A stretch of 64,000 nt of DNA from the NCBI RefSeq assembly GCF_037975445.1, contig NZ_CP150254.1:1114001-1178000 (forward strand). The letters are read 5' to 3'. This document shows positions 1 to 8,977 of the stretch, in pieces. The DNA comes from Peribacillus sp. FSL P2-0133. GTDB taxonomy: Bacteria > Bacillota > Bacilli > Bacillales > DSM-1321. The notes beneath the pieces are model-generated. The model worked only from the letters and a program-made list of their open reading frames with translations. It was not told where the DNA came from and did no database searches. A program made the position numbers and the translations under genes. Each line of letters begins with the position of its first letter. Within the stretch, counting starts at the first letter, position 1.

Positions 1-1
1 C

Positions 2-1117
2 GGATACAGAACGGGAATACCATATGTTGTACAGCTTAGAATGTCCTTTGGGCTGAAAGGTTCCATAATATCATCACTGATGCGCGGTATTCCCGCCATC
101 GTTTGGTACGGTTTTCAAAGTTGGATTGGCGGTACTGCCTTAAATGAAATTGCGAAGATCATTACGGGCGGTGCCTTTGATAATGTTGGCATTTGCTTTG
201 TAGTGCTACAGTTGGTGCAAATTGGACTTTCGCTGTATGGATTCCATGCCATTAAATGGGTGGAAACGCTTGCGTCTATTGTTATTGTACTAGCGCTTCT
301 CTATGTATTTGGTGTACTACTAACTTCCTATAGCGATGTTATTGCAGAAAAATGGGTTCATGCAGAAGGATCATGGGGCTTACCTTTCTTTGCATTGATC
401 ATGATGTTTATGGGAAATTATGCGGCTATCTTTTTAAGTGCAGCGGACTATTCAAGGGAGCTGAAATTTGGTATTAGCGACACAAAACGCGGGTTTTTGT
501 ACTTTCTTCCTATTTTAATAGCGTACGGCTTGACACTTACAATCGGTGGAATGCTTGCTTCCGCAACCGGCATCAACAATCCTGTGAAAGCGTTTGCGGT
601 CGTGGTGGATAACTCTTATATTACACTCTTTGTATCCGCATTTATTGTTTTGGGTGCGGTTGCAGTAAACATGGTTGCCAATATTATTCCGCCAACCTAT
701 GTTATTACATTGCTTACAAAAATGAAATATAAACCTGCAGTTACCATAACCGGACTGCTTGCATTTTGCTCATTCCCTTGGGTTCTTGTGCAAGACTCTT
801 CGGCAAAGGGTCTTGGAATCTTCATCCTTATATATTCCGCATTTTTAGGACCGATTGTTTCTATATTATTAGTCGAATATTATATATTAAGAAAGCAAAA
901 GGTAAATGTTGCAGATTTGTATAAGGAAGACGGTCCATTTGCCGGGTATAATCCAGCAGCGGTGCTTGCATTGCTTATCGGCGCCGGTGCAGCCTGTGTG
1001 AAAGTGGAGCTGGCATGGATTATCGGCGTTGTTGTGGCAGGTATTGCATATTTGCTTTTGATGAAATTTGCATTTAAAGATTCAAAATTCAAAAAGGGTA
1101 CTATTTTTGAAAAGTAA
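2..1117 (+). CDS. NCS1-family nucleobase/allantoin permease, 5' end outside window
   Basis: The reading frame is open from base 2, so the start lies upstream; 371 residues are visible of a family that usually has about 480. It is a multi-pass membrane protein with at least ten hydrophobic segments. The stretch WYGFQSWIGG, preceded by a GIPYVVQLRMSFG-type helix, is typical of the NCS1 (PucI/FurE-like) transporters that import allantoin, uracil, hydantoins or cytosine. An allantoinase gene follows 132 bp downstream on the same strand, which favours allantoin or a related ureide as substrate. The family call is firm; the substrate is inferred from context. Confidence 0.85.
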   Translation, partial: GYRTGIPYVVQLRMSFGLKGSIISSLMRGIPAIVWYGFQSWIGGTALNEIAKIITGGAFDNVGICFVVLQLVQIGLSLYGFHAIKWVETLASIVIVLALLYVFGVLLTSYSDVIAEKWVHAEGSWGLPFFALIMMFMGNYAAIFLSAADYSRELKFGISDTKRGFLYFLPILIAYGLTLTIGGMLASATGINNPVKAFAVVVDNSYITLFVSAFIVLGAVAVNMVANIIPPTYVITLLTKMKYKPAVTITGLLAFCSFPWVLVQDSSAKGLGIFILIYSAFLGPIVSILLVEYYILRKQKVNVADLYKEDGPFAGYNPAAVLALLIGAGAACVKVELAWIIGVVVAGIAYLLLMKFAFKDSKFKKGTIFEK

Positions 1118-1249
1118 ACCTGTATTTCTATGTTTCCAGGGTGTATTCTCTCTGTCTATTTATAATGGATTGATGCAAGCTGAGGATGAAATAAACAAGG
1201 CAGCTGAGCAATGTCAATATACTGAAAATTGAAAAAAGGGGTTGGTAGA

Positions 1250-2632
1250 ATGAAGTTTGATTTAGTCATAAAGAACGGAAATGTAGTATTTGAAAATACA
1301 GTAGAACAACTAGATATCGGTATACTTAATGGTAAAATTGCAGAAATTTCAAAAGAAATAGTCGGAGAATCCGCTGAAATTATAGATGCTGCTCATCAAT
1401 ATGTCATGCCTGGGATGATAGATGCCCATGTTCATATTTGCGAGCCAGGCAGAACGGAGTGGGAAGGGTTTGTAACAGGAACTCAAGCTCTGGCTGCAGG
1501 AGGGACAACATCATTTGTTGATATGCCATTAAACGCTTTGCCGGCAACGACTACAAAGAGTTCACTGCATTTAAAATTAAGATCTGCTGAAAAAAAGGCG
1601 TATGTTGATTATGCTTTGTATGGTGGATTAGTTCCTGATAATCTCGGAGATTTAGAGGATCTTTCTAACGAAGGTGTTGTGGCCTTCAAATGTTTTATGG
1701 CAACATGTGGTAGTGAGGAAATTGGAGATTTTAAAAATGTTGATGATTTTACTCTATATCAAGGTATGAAAAAGCTATCGGAGTTGGGGCATATTTTATC
1801 TATACACGCTGAGAATGCAGAACTTACTGATAAACTGGCAATTGAAAAGAAAAAACAAGGAAAGACAACAGCAAGAGATTATGTAGAGTCCCGCCCCATT
1901 TTTACTGAGGTTGATGCTGTAAAACGTGCTTTGTTATTAGGTAAAGAGACTGGATGTAAATTACATTTTGTTCATATTAGCAGTGAAGAGGCTGTTGAAG
2001 AAATCCTTAAAGCACGTAAACTAGGCCAAGAGGTTACGATAGAATCGTGTCCTCACTATTTCACGTTAGATATGGAAACCTTTGAAAGGATAGGACCTGT
2101 TGCGAAATGCGCCCCACCGCTTCGTACTAAAACAGAACAAGATAAATTATGGGAAGCTCTTAAGGAAGGGAAAATTGATATCCTGGCCTCAGACCATTCT
2201 CCATGTCCCCCAGAAATGAAGCAGAGCAACACCAATAATATGTTTGATGTGTGGGGAGGGATTAGTGGCTGCCAAAATAATGTTGATTTAATGTTTGACG
2301 AGGCTGTTAAGAATCGTGGGGTTTCTGTAAGTCAATTTTCAAAGATGATTGCGACAAAACCTGCAGAAATATTTAACTTAAGAAATAAAGGAAGCATTAA
2401 AGTTTCCTATGACGCTGATATCATTCTCCTTGATCCAAATAAATCATACACCATTCAGCCAGAAGATTTGTATTACCGCCATCAACAAAGCCCATATGTT
2501 GGAAGAAAGATTAACTGTCGAGTGACGAAAACGTTTGTAAGGGGACAACTAGTATTTGATTTTGAGAAAGGGATTGTAAGTCATCCAATTGGGAAGTTCA
2601 TTTCGGCAAAAAGTAGTTTCGTACAAGCATAA
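1250..2632 (+). CDS. allB: Allantoinase (copy 1)
   Basis: Cytosolic amidohydrolase expected to open the allantoin ring to allantoate. The cyclic-amidohydrolase metal set is visible: HVH near residues 60-62, a carboxylatable Lys in VVAFKCFM, His in SIHAEN and HFVHIS, and Asp in ILASDHSP. GRTEWEG after the HVH motif is typical of AllB. I start at ATG 1250, because AAAAAAGGGG sits 8 bp upstream; a TTG at 1229 would put that ribosome site inside the gene. The product is 460 residues, normal for the family. A second, clearly homologous allantoinase lies at 14018. Dihydropyrimidinase/hydantoinase activity is the main alternative. Confidence 0.92.
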   Translation: MKFDLVIKNGNVVFENTVEQLDIGILNGKIAEISKEIVGESAEIIDAAHQYVMPGMIDAHVHICEPGRTEWEGFVTGTQALAAGGTTSFVDMPLNALPATTTKSSLHLKLRSAEKKAYVDYALYGGLVPDNLGDLEDLSNEGVVAFKCFMATCGSEEIGDFKNVDDFTLYQGMKKLSELGHILSIHAENAELTDKLAIEKKKQGKTTARDYVESRPIFTEVDAVKRALLLGKETGCKLHFVHISSEEAVEEILKARKLGQEVTIESCPHYFTLDMETFERIGPVAKCAPPLRTKTEQDKLWEALKEGKIDILASDHSPCPPEMKQSNTNNMFDVWGGISGCQNNVDLMFDEAVKNRGVSVSQFSKMIATKPAEIFNLRNKGSIKVSYDADIILLDPNKSYTIQPEDLYYRHQQSPYVGRKINCRVTKTFVRGQLVFDFEKGIVSHPIGKFISAKSSFVQA

Positions 2633-2640
2633 AGTTATGT

Positions 2641-2705
2641 AAAGAAGGTTGACCTAAAAGGGCACTTAAGTTGCACTTAATGGCGTCATACCTTCTTTTT
2701 GTTTT
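2641..2705 (+). terminator. Probable terminator after allantoinase 1
   Basis: AAAGAAGG at 2641-2648 pairs with CCTTCTTT at 2691-2698 and is followed by T-rich sequence. The loop is long and holds two copies of GCACTTAA, so the structure is less compact than a textbook hairpin. Confidence 0.5.
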
Positions 2706-2798
2706 ATTTTTTGACTGGTATTATGTCTGTGGATTGCTCTTGTGGTAAGATAAAGAAACAGGATCAGTAATATAGGATTTAATCGGAGGTTAATATAA

Positions 2799-3554
2799 AT
2801 GGTTAAGTCAGTAGATAGGGCGTTAACAATTATTTCATTAGTGAGCAAGCGTAAAGAAGGGATAGGGGTTACTGAGCTGGCCTCCAACCTAGATTTAAAT
2901 AAAAGCTCTATATTCAGACTATTAAGTACTCTTGTAGATCATGGATTCATCGAACAAAATCCTGAAACTAAAAAATATAGATTAGGCTATAAATATTTAG
3001 AATTAAGTTCGATGCTACTTGAATCTATTGACTTGAGAACTCAAGCTAAACCTTTTCTGGAAGAGTTAGAATCACATATTAATGAAGTGATCCACTTGAC
3101 CGTATATGATCAAGGAGAGGTAATCTATATTGAAAAACTTGAGGGAAGTGAAACCCTTAGAACACATTCACAAGTAGGAAGACGGGCCCCTATGCACTGT
3201 ACGGCAGTTGGGAAGGTAATCTTAGCCCATCTGCCATTAAATGAGATCGTAGATATAATTGACAAGCATGGTTTACCAAAACATACTGAACAAACGATTA
3301 TAGATAAAGAATCTTTTTTTAAGGAATTGGGGAAAATTAGGAACGAAGGTATTGGTAGAGAAATTGAAGAAAATGAACAAGGAATCACCTGTATTGCAGC
3401 GCCAATTTTTGATAATCGGAAGAAAATTACTGCTGCTGTTAGTATATCAGGACCAAGTATCCGAATGACTGAAGAAAGATTAACTGAAATTAAACCAATT
3501 ATAATGGATATTGGTAAAAAGATTTCCAAAAGGCTTGGTTACACAGACAATTAA
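2799..3554 (+). CDS. IclR-family transcriptional regulator (AllR-like)
   Basis: A 251-residue regulator with an N-terminal winged helix-turn-helix (about residues 1-60; GVTELASNLDLNKSSIFRLL) and a C-terminal IclR effector domain (about 75-245). SD GGAGG lies 9-10 bp before ATG 2799. It sits between allantoinase 1 and the five-gene carbon module and is transcribed with both. In E. coli the IclR-type AllR senses glyoxylate and represses allantoin and glyoxylate genes, so this protein plausibly controls the downstream module. The ligand is inferred, not visible. Confidence 0.85.
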   Translation: MVKSVDRALTIISLVSKRKEGIGVTELASNLDLNKSSIFRLLSTLVDHGFIEQNPETKKYRLGYKYLELSSMLLESIDLRTQAKPFLEELESHINEVIHLTVYDQGEVIYIEKLEGSETLRTHSQVGRRAPMHCTAVGKVILAHLPLNEIVDIIDKHGLPKHTEQTIIDKESFFKELGKIRNEGIGREIEENEQGITCIAAPIFDNRKKITAAVSISGPSIRMTEERLTEIKPIIMDIGKKISKRLGYTDN

Positions 3555-3564
3555 TTATGTGAAA

Positions 3565-3597
3565 AAAGAATTGGTATAAGACCAATTCTTTTTTTTT
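3565..3597 (+). terminator. Rho-independent terminator after iclR-type gene
   Basis: AAAGAATTGGT / ACCAATTCTTT, an 11-bp stem with a five-base loop followed by a run of T. It separates the regulator from the downstream module, which therefore has its own promoter. Confidence 0.85.
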
Positions 3598-3690
3598 GTG
3601 GAAATTTAATAATTCAAGTTTATCTTCGAATAGGCACTTTGATCTTTTGGCCTTCGAAAAATTTTTATAAAAAATTTAATGGTGAAATAC

Positions 3691-3719
3691 TTGAAATATT
3701 CAAAAAACGGTGATAATAT
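3691..3719 (+). promoter_or_regulatory. Candidate sigma-A promoter of the carbon module
   Basis: TTGAAA at 3691-3696 and TAATAT at 3714-3719 with 17-bp spacing, in AT-rich DNA about 100 bp before the start of the transketolase N subunit. It lies just upstream of a perfect 13-bp inverted repeat. Confidence 0.55.
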
Positions 3720-3740
3720 CAAAATAAGAAACATGGTTAG

Positions 3741-3800
3741 TTAATAAGCAACAAAATACTTATTTTTTTAATCATTTAATGAAACTATGTTGCTTATTAA
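3741..3800 (+). repeat. Perfect 13-bp inverted repeat in the transketolase leader
   Basis: TTAATAAGCAACA (3741-3753) and its exact complement TGTTGCTTATTAA (3788-3800) are separated by 34 bp. They lie after the candidate -10 and end 10 bp before the GGAGGAG ribosome site. The repeat could be a paired operator half-site, for IclR or another regulator, or an mRNA stem close to the ribosome site. Confidence 0.6.
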
Positions 3801-3822
3801 GCGACTAAAAGGAGGAGTAATA

Positions 3823-4647
3823 GTGGATTTTTCTAAAGAGAAAGGCAAATTTTATAATAATCTAACGAAAACAATTCGCCGGCACATAGTTAAAATGACG
3901 AACCATGCTGGAAGTGGTCATCCCGGTGGTTCCTTATCGGCAACTGAACTAATGTCCGTCCTATTTTTTGAACACATGAATGTTGATCCTAAAAACCCAG
4001 ATTGGCAAGACCGAGATTGTTTCTTCCTATCTAAGGGGCATTGTACACCTGTATTTTATTCAGTATTAGCTGAAAAAGGTTTCTTCCCGGTTGAAGAGTT
4101 AATGACATTCAGGGATGTTGACGGTAGGTTACATGGGCATCCATGTGGAGAGCATATTCCAGGTGTAGACATATCTTCAGGATCACTTGGTCAAGGATTA
4201 TCAGTAGCTAATGGTGTTGGATTAATTGCAAAACTAGATGGTAGCAATAGAAGATCATATTGCATGATAGGTGATGGAGAATTACAAGAAGGTCAAGTAT
4301 GGGAAGCGGCAATGACAACTGCACATTACAATCTTGATAACGTTTGTGCGATTATCGACTGGAATAAAATTCAACTTGATGATTTTGTTGAAAATGTAAA
4401 AGGTGTAAAAAATCTTGGTGATAAATTTAGAGCTTTCGGTTGGCACGTTGTTGAGATTGATGGTCATGATATTAATGCAGTTAATGAAGCGTATAAAGAA
4501 GCTAAACGCACTAAAGGCAGACCTACTGCAATTCTAGCTCATACGGTTAAAGGTAAGGGAGTTTCATTTATGGAAGATACACATGATTGGCATGGAATGG
4601 CTCCGAATGAAGAGCAATTAGAAATCGCTTTAAAGGAGTTGGCTTAA
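3823..4647 (+). CDS. Split transketolase, N-terminal (ThDP-diphosphate binding) subunit
   Basis: Carries GHPGGSLSATE near the N terminus and the ThDP/Mg motif GDGELQEGQVWEA, ending in DDFVENVKG-type sequence usual for the N half of transketolase. I start at GTG 3823 behind GGAGGAG; an ATG at 3787 would place the ribosome site inside the gene and add 12 odd residues. The product is 274 residues, normal for a split subunit. The C-terminal partner begins one base after the stop. Transketolases move two-carbon ketol units; split forms include AptA/AptB (apulose-4-phosphate) and many unassigned pairs. Donor and acceptor are unknown here. Confidence 0.9.
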   Translation: MDFSKEKGKFYNNLTKTIRRHIVKMTNHAGSGHPGGSLSATELMSVLFFEHMNVDPKNPDWQDRDCFFLSKGHCTPVFYSVLAEKGFFPVEELMTFRDVDGRLHGHPCGEHIPGVDISSGSLGQGLSVANGVGLIAKLDGSNRRSYCMIGDGELQEGQVWEAAMTTAHYNLDNVCAIIDWNKIQLDDFVENVKGVKNLGDKFRAFGWHVVEIDGHDINAVNEAYKEAKRTKGRPTAILAHTVKGKGVSFMEDTHDWHGMAPNEEQLEIALKELA

Positions 4648-4648
4648 G

Positions 4649-5596
4649 ATGGCAAATCAAGAAGCACCACGTAAAGGTTTTGCTGATGCACTAATTAGAC
4701 TTGGAGAAAAACATGACAATTTAGTGGTACTTGACGCGGACTGCGCAAAATCAAATATGACAAATCTATATAAAAATAGATTTCCAGAACGCTTTTTCAA
4801 CATCGGTATTTCTGAATGTGATTTAGTAGGTACTGCAGCCGGTATGGCAGTAGCAGGTAAAGTACCATTTGCAAATGCTTATGCAAACTTCCTTACTGGG
4901 CGCGCATTTGATCAAATGAGAATTTCTGTATGTTATTCAAATAACAATGTGAAAATTGTCGGTCATAACGCTGGTACATCAGCTGCTCAAGAAGGTGCAA
5001 CACATTTACCGCTTGAAGATATTTCTTTAATGCGCTCACTTCCACGTATGACTGTAATTGTTCCAGCTGATGCGGTTGAAATGGAAAAAGCAGTAGAAGC
5101 TGCTTATTACCATGACGGACCAATTTACCTGCGTGTTGGCAAATTACCAGTACCGATCGTTACAAAAAAAGAAGAACCATTCAAAATAGGTAAAGCAATT
5201 AAATACCGTGAAGGAACTGATATTACAATCATCAGTACCGGGATAATGCTTGATGAATCACTAAAAGCAGTAGGTGAATTGGAAAAGCAAGGTGTAAGCG
5301 CCGATCTTTTACACATCCATACAATTAAACCTATTGATAAAGAAGCCATTATTGCATCTGCTGCGAAAACAAAACATGTCATCACAGTTGAAGAGCATTC
5401 AATTATAGGTGGATTAGGTAGTGCAGTTGCTGAAGTATTATCAGAAAACCAACCAGCTAAATTAAGAAGAATCGGTACAAATGACCGTTTTGGAGTTTCT
5501 GGAAAAATGGATGAATTACTTGATTTATTTGAATTAAGAGCACACCGTATTGTTTCTACTGCAAATGAATTATTAGGGCATAGAGTAACTAGCTAA
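4649..5596 (+). CDS. Split transketolase, C-terminal (pyrimidine-binding) subunit
   Basis: A 315-residue partner of the preceding gene, with a transketolase pyrimidine-binding domain (about 5-170) and a C-terminal domain (about 185-310). FFNIGISECDLVGTAAGMA holds the Glu that activates the ThDP aminopyrimidine ring. SD AAGGAG lies within the end of the upstream gene, so the two are translationally coupled. With its partner it would form a heterotetrameric transketolase. Its place among a DUF1537 kinase, a carboligase-like enzyme and a TIM-barrel isomerase points to catabolism rather than the pentose phosphate pathway. Confidence 0.9.
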   Translation: MANQEAPRKGFADALIRLGEKHDNLVVLDADCAKSNMTNLYKNRFPERFFNIGISECDLVGTAAGMAVAGKVPFANAYANFLTGRAFDQMRISVCYSNNNVKIVGHNAGTSAAQEGATHLPLEDISLMRSLPRMTVIVPADAVEMEKAVEAAYYHDGPIYLRVGKLPVPIVTKKEEPFKIGKAIKYREGTDITIISTGIMLDESLKAVGELEKQGVSADLLHIHTIKPIDKEAIIASAAKTKHVITVEEHSIIGGLGSAVAEVLSENQPAKLRRIGTNDRFGVSGKMDELLDLFELRAHRIVSTANELLGHRVTS

Positions 5597-5629
5597 ACAC
5601 ATTTTTAGATAATGAAAGGGGGAGGGTTT

Positions 5630-7084
5630 TTGTCAAACGCAACCCAATATCTAAGTTTAAAGGATACTTTAGACCTCTTCTCTAAATCGGATGACAGCCT
5701 TCGTGCTAAAATCAAAGCTCATTTAAAACAAACAAAACATAAGTTTATCGTTTTAGATGATGATCCAACTGGTGTCCAAACGGTACATGATATTTTTGTC
5801 ATCACGGACTGGGGAAAAGACTGGATAAAAAAAGGATTATCTGATGAGAGAAGTGTACTTTATATTTTAACAAACACAAGAAGTTATAATGCAGAAAAAA
5901 CGGAAAACATCAATAGAGAGATTGTCCAAAACATTGTTGACGTTACTAAGGAAATGGGTATTAATTATTCAATTATCAGTAGAAGTGACTCAACATTAAG
6001 AGGGCATTATCCACTTGAAATTAATGTGCTCCAAGATGAATTATTAAAAACTGCTGATGTACAAATTTCAGGTCATTTAATCATACCGGCTTTTTTTGAA
6101 GCACATCGTTACACCATAGATAATATTCATTATTTAGGTATGGATGGCCAGCTTGTCCCAGTAAATGAAACAGAATTTGCGAATGATTCCGTTTTCGGTT
6201 TCAATACTGCTAATTTGCCGAAATGGATTGAAGAGAAGACAAATGGAAGCGTAGCTTCAGAGTCAGCTTTGATCATTTCACTTGAAGATATTCATACTGG
6301 TGGCATTGATAAAGTTTATGAGATTTTACTATCTGCTAACAATAATACTCCTATTATCGTAAATGCTAAATCTTACTATGATTTAGACATCGTATCATTA
6401 GCTGTCCTTAAAGCAATTGATTCTGGCAAGCAATTCTTGTTTAGAACTGCAGCATCTATTGTAAAATCGATTGCGGGAATTCAGGATCGTCCATATTTAT
6501 CAGCTAATGAGATTGTTTCAAATGATGAAAACCAAAACAATGGTGGATTTATTATAGTAGGTTCTCACACGAATAAAACTACGGAACAAATTAAGGCACT
6601 AATGAATAAATACCCGATTGAACAAATCGAAATTAATGTTGTGAAAGTTCTAAATAAAGAAACAAGAACTGAAGAGCTAACACGAGTATGTCAATTAGTA
6701 GATCATAATATTTCTTCTAATCGCGATACGCTTGTTTATACAAGCAGGGATTTAATTAGTGCGAAAGATAAGGAAGAAAACTTAAAAATTAGTCAAACTG
6801 TTTCAAGTTCTTTAGTTAAAGTTATTCGCTCACTAAAAGTAAAGCCGAAATTTATCATGGCAAAAGGTGGTATAACTTCGAGTGATGTGGCAACTGAAGG
6901 CTTAGAAATAAAATATGCAAAAATTTTAGGGCAAGCGATCGCCGGTGTTCCGGTATGGTTAACCGGAAGTGAAGCTAAGTTCAAAGATACACCTTATATC
7001 GTATTTCCAGGCAATGTTGGGGATAAAGATTCGATTGCTCAAATCTTTGAAAATATAAAAAAGGATCAAAAGGGAGAGATATAA
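5630..7084 (+). CDS. DUF1537 four-carbon-acid-sugar kinase family protein
   Basis: The N-terminal FIVLDDDPTGVQTVHD motif is the substrate-domain signature of DUF1537 kinases (OtnK, DtnK, OiaK). The C-terminal part has MAKGGITSSDVA and VFPGNVGDKDS, the nucleotide-binding signature. I start at TTG 5630, because AAGGGGGAGG lies just before it and inside the longer ATG 5612 form. The product is 484 residues, a little longer than the typical 420-430. The next gene's ATG directly follows its stop. Characterised members phosphorylate four-carbon sugar acids such as threonate or erythronate, or 3-oxo-isoapionate; the substrate here is not known. Confidence 0.82.
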   Translation: MSNATQYLSLKDTLDLFSKSDDSLRAKIKAHLKQTKHKFIVLDDDPTGVQTVHDIFVITDWGKDWIKKGLSDERSVLYILTNTRSYNAEKTENINREIVQNIVDVTKEMGINYSIISRSDSTLRGHYPLEINVLQDELLKTADVQISGHLIIPAFFEAHRYTIDNIHYLGMDGQLVPVNETEFANDSVFGFNTANLPKWIEEKTNGSVASESALIISLEDIHTGGIDKVYEILLSANNNTPIIVNAKSYYDLDIVSLAVLKAIDSGKQFLFRTAASIVKSIAGIQDRPYLSANEIVSNDENQNNGGFIIVGSHTNKTTEQIKALMNKYPIEQIEINVVKVLNKETRTEELTRVCQLVDHNISSNRDTLVYTSRDLISAKDKEENLKISQTVSSSLVKVIRSLKVKPKFIMAKGGITSSDVATEGLEIKYAKILGQAIAGVPVWLTGSEAKFKDTPYIVFPGNVGDKDSIAQIFENIKKDQKGEI

Positions 7085-8842
7085 ATGGCTAAACAAAAAA
7101 TGACAGCTGCTGAGTTAATTGCCTTGTATTTAGAAAAAAGAGGAGTGAAACACGTTTATGGTATACCGGGAGCTGCAATTTTACCATTCTATGATGCAGT
7201 AAAAGAATTAACTAAAATTGAATCATATATTGTTCGTCACGAACAAACTGGTGCTTTCATGGCTGACGGTTATTCAAGAGCAACTGGTGAAGTAGGTGTA
7301 TGTGCTGCCACATCAGGTCCTGGTGGAACTAACTTCTTAACTGGTCTTTATAGTGCATGGATGGATTCCATACCAATGATAGCAATTACTGGTCAACAAA
7401 AAAATAGTCTAATTGGAACAATGCAATTCCAAGAAGCGCCTATCGTTGAAATGGCAAAACCTGTAACGAAAGCTGCTTACCGTTTAACTGACGGCTCGAA
7501 AACTGCTGAATTTATTCATGAAGCATGGGTAACAGCAACTACTGGCAGAAAAGGTCCAGTCCTTCTTGATTTACCAATTGATCAACAAAAAGTAGAAATA
7601 GAAGTAGACCTAGATGAGCTTATCGCTTCTACTCCAGTCGATAACTTACCACAAGCTTCTGACGCTGATATAGAGAAAACACTAGAATTATTAAAAGATG
7701 CTAAAAGACCGGTCTTACTTTCTGGTGGAGGGGTCAACATTGCAAACGCTACCATTGAATTAAAAGCGTTAGCTGAAGAACTGCAAATCCCTGTAGTAAC
7801 TTCTGGCATGGGGATGGATACTTTCCCTAACGATCACCCTTTATTCGCTGGACGTATGGGAACGATGCTTGATACTCCATTCGGTAACAAAACAATTGTT
7901 GAAGCTGACTTAGTAATCAACCTTGCCGGACGTTTCGCTGATCGTTCAACTGGTAATGTTTCGGTATTCACACAAAACGGTAAGAAAATTATCCACGTAA
8001 ATCTTGATAATAAGGAAATTGGTAAAGTTGTACCAACGATTTTAGGTATCGTTTCTGATGTTAAAACATTCATGATTAAACTTACAGAAGCCCATAAAGC
8101 ACTTGGTGCCCATGTAGCTGCAACTGCCGAAGTAGGTACTAGAGTTAACTTAACTGAAGAGCGTAAGAAATGGGCACGTAAAACGGATTACACAACACTT
8201 CCAATCAGACAAGAGCGTGCATTGCGAGAACTTCGTGAATTCTTAGATCGCGATGCCTTCGTATCACATGACTGCGGTATCAGCCAAATCTGGTCCTCTC
8301 AATTATTTGAAACGTATGTACCAAGAACATACTTATTAACTGGTGGTGCGGGGACAATGGGGTGGGGCCTTGGTGCAGCAATGGCAGCGAAACTTGCATT
8401 CCCTGAAAGACAAAGTGTAAACATCCTTGGTGATGGAAGCTTAGGTATGTCATTACAGGACATTGCTACAGCTGCAAAACATGATATTCCGGTAATTATT
8501 TTCTGTATGAATAACTCATTAATGGGATTAATTCGTCAACAACAAAACTGGTTCTATAATGAACGCCAAATTTCTACGGACTTAATTTACAAAAATGAAT
8601 TATGTGATAATGAAGAGCGAGGAATCGACTTTGTTAAAACGGCTGAAGGCATGGGTGTTCGTGGTGAGCTTGTTACACATTATGATGATATCAAACCAGC
8701 GCTACAACGTGCAGTTGATTCAGGTAAACCATATTTAATCGAAGTTATAGTTGATCCAGATCCTAAGAACGCATGCGAATTCTCTAACAACGGTGCACTT
8801 AATGGATTCAAATACTCTGAAAAAATTGATTATTCTAAATAA
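7085..8842 (+). CDS. Glyoxylate-carboligase-like ThDP enzyme
   Basis: A 585-residue three-domain ThDP enzyme of the acetolactate synthase superfamily: PYR domain (1-165), central domain (about 190-330) and PP domain with GDGSLGMSLQD and NNS (about 385-540). From memory of E. coli Gcl, the segments GRFADRSTGNV, KIIHVNLDNKEIGKV-LGIVSD and GLIRQQQNWF resemble Gcl more than AHAS. The purine setting also fits condensation of two glyoxylates to tartronate semialdehyde. However, residue 53 in RHEQ is Glu, whereas Gcl has Val there, so Gcl activity is not assured. Other carboligations or AHAS-type activity remain possible. Confidence 0.72.
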   Translation: MAKQKMTAAELIALYLEKRGVKHVYGIPGAAILPFYDAVKELTKIESYIVRHEQTGAFMADGYSRATGEVGVCAATSGPGGTNFLTGLYSAWMDSIPMIAITGQQKNSLIGTMQFQEAPIVEMAKPVTKAAYRLTDGSKTAEFIHEAWVTATTGRKGPVLLDLPIDQQKVEIEVDLDELIASTPVDNLPQASDADIEKTLELLKDAKRPVLLSGGGVNIANATIELKALAEELQIPVVTSGMGMDTFPNDHPLFAGRMGTMLDTPFGNKTIVEADLVINLAGRFADRSTGNVSVFTQNGKKIIHVNLDNKEIGKVVPTILGIVSDVKTFMIKLTEAHKALGAHVAATAEVGTRVNLTEERKKWARKTDYTTLPIRQERALRELREFLDRDAFVSHDCGISQIWSSQLFETYVPRTYLLTGGAGTMGWGLGAAMAAKLAFPERQSVNILGDGSLGMSLQDIATAAKHDIPVIIFCMNNSLMGLIRQQQNWFYNERQISTDLIYKNELCDNEERGIDFVKTAEGMGVRGELVTHYDDIKPALQRAVDSGKPYLIEVIVDPDPKNACEFSNNGALNGFKYSEKIDYSK

Positions 8843-8863
8843 TCATTACTTTGGTGGGAGTGA

Positions 8864-8903
8864 TTTTTTGAAGCAATGGGATAGTACCTATTGCTTCAAA
8901 AAA
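8864..8903 (+). repeat. Long intercistronic hairpin between carboligase and TIM-barrel genes
   Basis: TTTTTTGAAGCAAT (8864-8877) and ATTGCTTCAAAAAA (8890-8903) are exact complements, extended inward by GGG/CCT with one G-U pair, around a six-base loop. The T run is on the 5' arm, so it is not a normal plus-strand terminator. It may stabilise or process the mRNA, or act as a weak bidirectional terminator. Confidence 0.6.
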
Positions 8904-8943
8904 TATATTAGTAATATTGACTGTACTTAAATAATGGTTTATT

Positions 8944-8977
8944 AAAGGAGGGAAGCCGAAAAATCGGCGAAACAATG
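8944..8977 (+). promoter_or_regulatory. Ribosome site separated from start codon by a small hairpin
   Basis: AAAGGAGGG (8944-8952) is a near-perfect Shine-Dalgarno but lies 22 bp before ATG 8975. Between them GCCGA-AAAA-TCGGC (8955-8968) can fold into a 5-bp stem with an AAAA loop, which would bring the two sites to a normal distance. No other in-frame start exists in the gap. Confidence 0.55.
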
